DNA from: Bacillus gaemokensis
Lineage (GTDB): Bacteria > Bacillota > Bacilli > Bacillales > Bacillaceae_G
Direction of reading: 5' to 3'
Assembly: GCF_001590835.1 (NCBI RefSeq)
Contig: NZ_LTAQ01000056.1
Coordinates: 69,316-124,647, forward strand
Length of the DNA: 55,332 bases
How positions within the stretch are numbered: position 1 is the stretch's first letter; each line of letters opens with the position of its first letter. Below the pieces are notes generated by a model that made no database searches, was not told the origin of the DNA, and was given only the letters and a program-made list of their open reading frames with translations. This document shows positions 50,724-55,332 of the stretch, one piece after another. The position numbers and the translations under genes are program-made.

Positions 50724-51170
50724 ATGCAAACAATTGAAATTTATGCGAAAAGCGGTGCTAAAAGGCTCGTGCAAATGGAATCGTACGATGCTGATTTACT
50801 TAACGGACAAATTAATAACAAGGATTTGGTGACCGTTCTTATCGGTGATTTAATTTATTCGCGTCTCGATATTAAATGCGTATTACCTCAAAAAGAGAAC
50901 GGAGTAGGCGCGCGTAAGATTGAAGTTCGTACAAGTGACGGTAAAATATTCGAGATTACAACTGACGATTACGATCCCGTATATATTAACGAGCAGTTAA
51001 ATAGCTCGAATACAATCACGGTTGTAATTGGCGATTATATCTTTTCACGTTTAGATATCAAGCAAATTGTTCCGGTAAAAGTCGAACCGACCGAACCAAC
51101 TCCTCCGCCAGTAGAAGAGAATCCGGACGGAAGCGGTACGACGGAAACATCTACGGAGGTGGCTAGCTAA
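50724..51170 (+). CDS. Tandem-repeat protein before lysis genes
   Basis: A 148-residue protein made of two copies of a 55-residue unit (IEIYAKSG ... VLIGDLIYSRLDIKCVLP and IEVRTSDG ... VVIGDYIFSRLDIKQIVP), then a Pro/Thr/Ser tail. An internal duplication is evident. Possibly a tail-tip or holin-associated part; not recognised. Confidence 0.65.
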   Translation: MQTIEIYAKSGAKRLVQMESYDADLLNGQINNKDLVTVLIGDLIYSRLDIKCVLPQKENGVGARKIEVRTSDGKIFEITTDDYDPVYINEQLNSSNTITVVIGDYIFSRLDIKQIVPVKVEPTEPTPPPVEENPDGSGTTETSTEVAS

Positions 51171-51415
51171 TGAAATGTACAATCGGTGAAATTCAACTCG
51201 AAGGTACGACGGAAGAAATCACTAAGTTTGTAGATTGGTACAAGTTTCGTTTAATCCGTGATTGTGGCGGTAAGTCCTACGGTCCTGTATCGACAACGAG
51301 CGAAAGTAGTACGGTGTATTCAACGACAAGCGGCGGTGGCTCGGTTCAAACATCAAGTAGCTACCCGATAACAATTCCTAAACACGATCACACTGCACAT
51401 CACGAATTTATTTAA
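51170..51415 (+). CDS. Small Ser/Gly-rich protein with His tail
   Basis: An 81-residue protein: an XkdX-like N-terminus is not evident; instead IGEIQLEGTTEEITKFVDWY, then a Ser/Thr/Gly linker and HDHTAHHEF. The linker and HxH end resemble the Tal-like protein, suggesting that it may trimerise or pair with it. TAATG overlap. Confidence 0.6.
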   Translation: MKCTIGEIQLEGTTEEITKFVDWYKFRLIRDCGGKSYGPVSTTSESSTVYSTTSGGGSVQTSSSYPITIPKHDHTAHHEFI

Positions 51416-51427
51416 AGGAGGGCGACG

Positions 51428-51697
51428 ATGTTTATGCCGGAAGAAATCTTTAAATTAGCGATATCACAAGGACTCTTAGCAGTCCTTTTTGTTTGGCTAC
51501 TTTTCGATTCACGTAAAGAGAATAAGGAGCGTGAAGAAAAGCAACGTGTTGAAAATGAAAAGCGCGAAGGTAAATTACAAGCGGTTATCGAGAAGAACCA
51601 GGAGGTAATTGAAGAGCAAGCGAAAGCCTTCGGTTCGTTATCGAAAGATGTAACGGAAATCAAACAGATTTTAAATACGAAGGAGGACGTAAAATGA
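51428..51697 (+). CDS. Holin, BhlA/UviB-like
   Basis: An 89-residue protein with one N-terminal TM segment (FKLAISQGLLAVLFVWLLF), then a charged coiled helix, the BhlA/UviB layout. It would permeabilise the membrane in lysis. Strong AGGAGGG. Overlaps the endolysin gene by ATGA. Confidence 0.88.
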   Translation: MFMPEEIFKLAISQGLLAVLFVWLLFDSRKENKEREEKQRVENEKREGKLQAVIEKNQEVIEEQAKAFGSLSKDVTEIKQILNTKEDVK

Positions 51698-52782
51698 AAC
51701 GTATTACAAAACTATTAATCTCGATGGCTACCGTAATGGTAGTCTTTTTTTCGTTCATGGGCGGTGCTTTAGCGGATTCGATTAACCGTATGCTTATTCC
51801 AGATTTACCGAAACAGTCATATCGTTACGGAGTCGGCGCATACGAGGGTGTCGTAGCTCACTCGACAGCTACTCCGGAAGCACCCGCTATTAATATTCGA
51901 AACTATGAAGCTAGAACTTGGCACAACGCATTCGTTCATTTTGCAACGGATTGGAACGAAACGATTCAAATCGCCGATACGAAATACATCGCTTACGGCG
52001 CAGGGCAATATGCGAATAAACGATTCGTTCACGTTGAATTATCTGAGTCGAAAGACCCAGCAAAGTTTAAATCTTCATACGAACGATACGTTAAACTACT
52101 AGCGAAGATTCTAAAGGATAACGGCTTATCAGTCGAACAAGGGCTATGGACTCACGAAGATGTAACGAAGAAACTAGGCGGAACAGATCACGAAGACCCA
52201 CGCGCATACTTAGCTTCTCACGGTGTATCTATCGCCCAATTACGTGCTGACGTGAAACGCGCGTACGATGATAACGAAGCTCCTATCGTAGTAAAACCGA
52301 CGGAACCTAAGCCGGAAGTGCCTGCCGAAGTTAAACCAACTAATGGCGTTGCATACATCGACGGAACAAACGTTAACTTACGCAAAGGCCCAGGCGCTGA
52401 CTACTCTAAACTACGTAAGTTAAATAAACCGGAAGCATACCAAGTATGGGGCGAAGTAAACGGACATAACGGTAAATGGCTATGCTTAGGTAACGACCAG
52501 TGGGTGAAATACGATTCGTCTTATATTCGTTATGATAACGGAAGTGCGCCTGTAAGCGATAGCGTAGTAGACAAACGTGTAGTATCGAAAGTGGACGACT
52601 TGAATTTCTATACGAAAGCAACGTGGGATAAATCATACCTAGCCGGTACTGTTGACATTGGTCTCGGCTTTACTATCGATGGAAAAGTTGACGTAAATGG
52701 TTCACCGCAATATAAAGTGCACAATTCGAAAGGAAATACGTTCTACATTACGGCTAGTGATGCGTATGTGAATGTACGATAA
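51694..52782 (+). CDS. Endolysin: signal peptide, Amidase_2 and SH3 domains
   Basis: A 362-residue N-acetylmuramoyl-L-alanine amidase. Residues 1-28 are a Sec signal peptide (MKRITKLLISMATVMVVFF, cleavage near ALADS). The amidase domain (30-190) has VVAHSTAT, TWHNAFVHF and the zinc-site segment GTDHEDPRAYL. A Pro-rich linker leads to an SH3 domain (about 213-285, YIDGTNVNLRKGPGADYSKL) and a further beta domain. Signal peptides are uncommon in endolysins and suggest Sec export independent of holin. Confidence 0.9.
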   Translation: MKRITKLLISMATVMVVFFSFMGGALADSINRMLIPDLPKQSYRYGVGAYEGVVAHSTATPEAPAINIRNYEARTWHNAFVHFATDWNETIQIADTKYIAYGAGQYANKRFVHVELSESKDPAKFKSSYERYVKLLAKILKDNGLSVEQGLWTHEDVTKKLGGTDHEDPRAYLASHGVSIAQLRADVKRAYDDNEAPIVVKPTEPKPEVPAEVKPTNGVAYIDGTNVNLRKGPGADYSKLRKLNKPEAYQVWGEVNGHNGKWLCLGNDQWVKYDSSYIRYDNGSAPVSDSVVDKRVVSKVDDLNFYTKATWDKSYLAGTVDIGLGFTIDGKVDVNGSPQYKVHNSKGNTFYITASDAYVNVR

Positions 52783-52794
52783 CATGACGAAAAA

Positions 52795-52827
52795 GACCGC
52801 TTATTACGGGCGGTCGATTTTTTTTTT
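52795..52827 (+). terminator. Terminator of the late operon
   Basis: Stem GACCGC/GCGGTC, loop of 9, then a run of nine or more Ts after GA. Confidence 0.88.
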
Positions 52828-52829
52828 GT

Positions 52830-53156
52830 TTATTTCCATTCAATTAGTGTATTCTTCTTACAACTACCGCACTGGTAACTTCCGATACCTTTCTTAATTA
52901 CCTGTTTTCGATTACAGTTCGGACATTCTACCCGCTGATACCCTAGTGATGCAGCAATCAGTCCAATTGACGTAACGGCTAACGGAATAGCAACGATAAT
53001 TCCTATTATAGTAATAAATAGTACCATCGAAAGTAAAAACCCACCGATACCTAATAGCATCGATATTAAGCGCATAGCACGTTTAGTATTAGATGATTTC
53101 TCACGTTCTACCTCAATTATAAACGATTGACCGTCCGCGGTTTTTCGTAACTCCAT
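52830..53156 (-). CDS. Membrane protein with zinc ribbon
   Basis: A 108-residue protein: a charged N-terminus, two TM segments (about 33-70), and a C-terminal zinc ribbon CPNCNRKQ ... CGSCKK. ATG at 53156 has GGGAGG 8 bases upstream. It is co-directional with the repressor gene and separated by that gene's terminator. Probably expressed in the lysogen; function unknown. Confidence 0.65.
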   Translation of the reverse strand: MELRKTADGQSFIIEVEREKSSNTKRAMRLISMLLGIGGFLLSMVLFITIIGIIVAIPLAVTSIGLIAASLGYQRVECPNCNRKQVIKKGIGSYQCGSCKKNTLIEWK

Positions 53157-53221
53157 AGTAAAACCTCCCCATAATTTCCCTACGTCAAGTATATCAAAAT
53201 AAACAGTAAATTTCTCCAATA

Positions 53222-53243
53222 AAAAAGAACGCCTTATTCAGCG
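53222..53243 (-). terminator. Terminator of the repressor gene
   Basis: On the minus strand the stem GACGC/GCGTT and TTCTTTTTT run, overlapping the end of the coding region. Confidence 0.65.
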
Positions 53244-53437
53244 TCCTCCACAACGAATAAATCTTCGATTTTCAATTCTAACGCATTGCTGATACGGATC
53301 AATGTTTCGATTTCGTATCGAGACTGACGACTGAATCGACTAATCGTAGCCTCTGTCGTACCAGCCATCTCCGCTAAATCCTTTTGCCGTAAGTTACGTT
53401 CCGCTAAAATCTCCGACAAACGTGGCGTTACTTTCAT
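53234..53437 (-). CDS. Small XRE-type repressor
   Basis: A 67-residue protein that is one helix-turn-helix (RQKDLAEMAGTTEATISRFS), ending IEDLFVVEDAE. GGAGGTACT precedes ATG. It is divergent from the gene at 53594, and the intergenic region carries three palindromic sites, one over the -10 box, so it is very likely the repressor of that promoter. Confidence 0.82.
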   Translation of the reverse strand: MKVTPRLSEILAERNLRQKDLAEMAGTTEATISRFSRQSRYEIETLIRISNALELKIEDLFVVEDAE

Positions 53438-53473
53438 AGTAGTACCTCCGTCCTAATTATCCTTAGTTACATC

Positions 53474-53566
53474 TTACAGTTTCGTAATTATTTCGTCAAT
53501 AACTATTGACTTGCGAATTACACAAGTGTAAGATGAAATCATAAATAACGAATTACACATACGTAA
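53474..53566. promoter_or_regulatory. Three 14-bp palindromic operators
   Basis: TTACACAAGTGTAA (53518-53531, perfect), TTACACATACGTAA (53553-53566) and TTACAGTTTCGTAA (53474-53487). The shared core is TTACA...GTAA. They span the region between the repressor and the rightward gene. Confidence 0.75.
53506..53534 (+). promoter_or_regulatory. Sigma-A promoter under repressor control
   Basis: TTGACT, a 17-base spacer and TAAGAT. The perfect operator covers the spacer end and -10 box. Confidence 0.85.
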
Positions 53567-53593
53567 TGAGTAATGTGAAAGGGGATAAACGGA

Positions 53594-53920
53594 ATGTCAA
53601 AGTTCAAAACGTTACTTAACGCTCCACAACTTTTAACCTTCGAAGAATTACCCGCAGAATTACAAAATGAGATTAATAGCGTTTCCGATTACGAGAAAAT
53701 AGAGTTATTTAAAACTCGCTCGTTCGAACTTAATGGACGCTTACACATGGTTGTTTACATTGAAACTGTATCAGATTATTACGTATTCACTTATTTAGAA
53801 TATCGCAATGGGACATCGATTAAGAAGCAGTCGATAAGCAAAACGACGATTAGCATGTTTCAATTGTTACGGAACGAAGATGAAGAGGATGAGGGCGTGA
53901 GACTATGTTCGCAAAACTAA
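53594..53920 (+). CDS. Hypothetical protein driven by the repressed promoter
   Basis: A 108-residue protein (LPAELQNEINSVSDYEKIELFK, then a beta sheet part YIETVSDYYVFTYLEYRNGT) with an acidic tail. AAAGGGG start. It is the first gene controlled by the TTACAC operators and so could be an antirepressor or excision factor; nothing in the sequence proves either. Confidence 0.6.
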   Translation: MSKFKTLLNAPQLLTFEELPAELQNEINSVSDYEKIELFKTRSFELNGRLHMVVYIETVSDYYVFTYLEYRNGTSIKKQSISKTTISMFQLLRNEDEEDEGVRLCSQN

Positions 53921-54030
53921 ACGGCTACTTCGGTCTTGATACGACATCCGATCGCATTTGGTATTACGGAGTTTTCGGCGTAGGCGGGTTATTATATACC
54001 GTCGATATGTTTATTGCTTATATACTTTAA
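53905..54030 (+). CDS. Very small membrane protein
   Basis: A 41-residue protein with one hydrophobic segment (about 23-40). It overlaps the end of the previous gene in another frame; GAGGATGAGGG lies upstream. Coding is plausible but not certain. Confidence 0.45.
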   Translation: MFAKLNGYFGLDTTSDRIWYYGVFGVGGLLYTVDMFIAYIL

Positions 54031-54040
54031 CGGACTTGTA

Positions 54041-54056
54041 TACGTAAATTCACGTA
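54041..54056. repeat. 16-bp palindrome, copy 3 (one mismatch)
   Basis: TACGTAAATTCACGTA differs by one base from the copies at 118 and 10052. It lies just after the last right-end gene unit. Confidence 0.5.
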
Positions 54057-54185
54057 GTTAAATGACAACTAAATAACGGAAATTATCCGTCTAGCCTCAT
54101 GCAATCATTCGTTTTTAAAAAGCGAGATTCAAGAGGCTTAGTTTTCTATTGTCTTTTTTAGGAGCTACGGAGGTAATTTCCGAAC

Positions 54186-54359
54186 GTGGAATTGCCTGTA
54201 AACCACGCTAAAAACTGTTTCCCGTTATGTGTTCACAAAACGCTTAACGGCTTGGATCGCCTACGTTCGTGCAGGAAGTGCAGAGTACGCTTCTACAAAG
54301 TAGGCAACCCGCAACGTATTCCTATTCGTACGTTGCGGGAAGGTGAGAGCGACCTATAA
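54186..54359 (+). CDS. Small Cys-rich protein
   Basis: A 57-residue protein starting at GTG with GGAGG 13 bases upstream. Four cysteines (NCFPLC and SCRKC) suggest a zinc finger; the tail is basic. Not recognised, and the distant binding site lowers certainty. Confidence 0.5.
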   Translation: MELPVNHAKNCFPLCVHKTLNGLDRLRSCRKCRVRFYKVGNPQRIPIRTLREGESDL

Positions 54360-55084
54360 CGGCTCGGGTGGTAGCCATTAACGTTACGGCGTTAGGGAAC
54401 ACGTTCAGCTTGTCGCACAGGGGTGGCTTTGTGTAGTGGACAGGTCATTGTTAAAGGACGTGGCGGTGAAGACCGACAGGCGAATAGGGTCTATACATAC
54501 GGAACACTGACGAAGCAAGGCATGGCGAAGACCATGAAATAAAACGTAGACGCTTGTCCCTCTTACGCGCTTCGTTTATTTTTTAACGTAGCGACGTAGG
54601 GGACAAGTCCGCCTGCCAGCCGTTTTCCTAACTTCGCTTCAGCATGATAAAAACCTTAAGACCTTAAAGTCAAGGGATAAAATGAAAAAATAACGCCACT
54701 AACTAAGATAGATGGAGGACGGAAGTGACTACCGCTAACTAAGCGAAGTGGAGGACGAAAGTGATCAGTAAGATGGTGGAGGGAGAGGCCGTAAATACTA
54801 ACGTGAGTTTTAAGTGGAAATAACGAGATAATACGTTGATAAATTGGAGGAGGATAAGCGAATGGGGATTACGGTAAGGGGAGGAGAGTTAACGTAGAAT
54901 ATCGAGAGTATTCGCTAGAGTACAGTCGGTAAATAAGAGGTGGAGGACAGAAGGAATATATAATAGAAGGAAGTGGTCAGACATTCGGTTGGTCAGCGAT
55001 ATAAAAGAGCGTAAATAAGGGCGTTTTGGTATCCGTATATTTTTAGTGACCAGTGATTGGACACATGGTTTCGAGTAAAATAAA
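54360..55084. other. 700-base right-end segment without convincing genes
   Basis: The first 250 bases are relatively GC-rich and contain the long imperfect hairpin at 54553-54607. The rest is purine-rich with many GGAGG-like motifs but no matching frames. Two related blocks, CTAACTAAG...TGGAGGACG...AAGTGA, start near 54698 and 54734. It may encode a non-coding RNA. Confidence 0.4.
54553..54607. ncRNA. Candidate structured RNA hairpin
   Basis: CTTGTCCC pairs with GGGACAAG, and inside them CGCTTCGTT pairs with AACGTAGCG around a T-rich loop. The long stem with no coding frame suggests an RNA or a DNA structure. No known RNA family recognised. Confidence 0.35.
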
Positions 55085-55107
55085 AGAGCACTAGTAAAAA
55101 GTGCTCT
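55085..55107 (-). terminator. Terminator reading leftwards near attR
   Basis: Perfect stem AGAGCACT/AGTGCTCT; on the minus strand it is followed by TTTTATTTTA. It would stop transcription coming from the host gene at the right edge. Confidence 0.75.
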
Positions 55108-55168
55108 AATCATAAACCGTGATATGGAAGTTTTTATTCAATATTAGGCCATAATTTTATACGTTATA

Positions 55169-55203
55169 GGGACACATTTTGGGTCACAAATCGGGACACA
55201 TTC
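55169..55203. repeat. Three arm-type repeats, right end
   Basis: GGGACACATTT, GGGTCACAAAT and GGGACACATTC begin at 55169, 55181 and 55193, a 12-bp period. With the left copies they form a CACAAATCGGGACACA direct repeat (171-186 and 55185-55200). Confidence 0.6.
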
Positions 55204-55219
55204 ATGTGACCACAACCAA

Positions 55220-55332
55220 TTAAAACTCCGTCATTGAAGCTTTCTTTTCAATCCGCTCAATCACATCTTGCAACTCGTCCGGCTTCAGAAACTCAATAGG
55301 AGAGAAGCCTTTCTCAAACGTAAGTGTATCCG
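55220..55332 (-). CDS. C-terminal part of a reading frame at right edge, probably host
   Basis: Read leftwards, the frame encodes TFEKGFSPIEFLKPDELQDV and more, ending MTEF and a TAA at 55222-55220. The codons look genuine. It enters from outside the window. I do not recognise the protein. The stop may be the natural end or one created at the prophage junction. Confidence 0.5.
   Translation of the reverse strand, partial: DTLTFEKGFSPIEFLKPDELQDVIERIEKKASMTEF

Noticed and set aside
54889-55113. Leftward frame near attR
   Set aside because: No binding site; overlaps a terminator and repeats.
1-55332. tRNA genes, rRNA genes, CRISPR arrays or insertion sequences
   Set aside because: No cloverleaf with T-loop signature, no regular repeat-spacer pattern and no transposase was seen on reading; small tRNAs could be missed without a covariance search.

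Overview
The window is an almost complete temperate siphovirus prophage of about 55 kb in a low-GC Gram-positive host, most likely a Bacillus and probably of the B. cereus group. Reasons: nearly every gene has an AGGAGG-type ribosome binding site, GTG and TTG starts are common, genes are tightly packed with ATGA overlaps, and several small proteins (Fur-regulated-basic-protein-like, BC1881-like, DUF5659-like) are typical of Bacillus phages. Host assignment is inference from remembered families; no search was run. Only about 100 bases at each edge look non-phage.

Layout. 1-1.5 kb: left end with integrase arm-like repeats and a leftward tyrosine integrase. 1.5-10 kb: early genes, including an HTH protein followed by 17-bp iteron-like repeats, an HNH endonuclease, a DnaC-like loader, a DnaB-like helicase and a Toprim primase, with one leftward secreted-protein gene inserted at 6.3 kb. 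10.1-12.9 kb: the decision region, with two leftward Cro/CI-type regulators, an arbitrium receptor (aimR) and its overlapping peptide gene (aimP), a complex regulatory region and a sigma-like gene. 13.4-26.8 kb: replication and nucleotide metabolism (single-strand binding protein, family A DNA polymerase, RecB/Cas4-like and RuvC-like nucleases, dUTPase, ThyX, dNMP kinase, glutaredoxin), a macro-domain protein, a Cys-rich leftward gene, a truncated cytosine methylase and a late sigma-like regulator. 26.9-28.9 kb: an AT-rich, separately promoted gene for a 4-TM protein of about 630 residues.

29-52.8 kb: late half. It starts with a second HTH gene plus 22-bp iteron-like repeats, then terminase small subunit, a small leftward tyrosine recombinase with a consensus promoter, terminase large subunit, portal, scaffold, decoration and major capsid, connectors, tail tube, frameshifted tail chaperones, tape measure, Dit, an SGNH-hydrolase baseplate protein, a Tal-like protein with a His-x-His needle, a lipoprotein, holin and endolysin. 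52.8-54.4 kb: a leftward membrane/zinc-ribbon gene and repressor, with a divergent promoter covered by three palindromic operators, and small genes. 54.4-55.2 kb: no convincing protein gene, but a structured segment, then arm-like repeats near attR.

How it works together. The integrase acts on GGGACACAAAT-type arm sites at both ends. Lysis or lysogeny is probably set by AimR-AimP peptide signalling acting on the promoter region at about 12.04-12.13 kb, plus two sets of HTH regulators. The phage carries most of its own replisome and a dUMP-to-dTMP route. The sigma-like protein at 25.9 kb probably turns on the late operon. AT-rich genes at 6.3, 10.4-12.0, 24.6, 27-29 and 46 kb look like modules acquired separately from the ACG/CGA-rich phage backbone.

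The most unusual features are the arbitrium locus with its predicted ETRPGG peptide, three major genes (RecB-like nuclease, TerL, tape measure) whose conserved frames begin without ATG, GTG or TTG, two parallel HTH-plus-iteron modules, the twin-CX3C protein, and the His-x-His tail needle.
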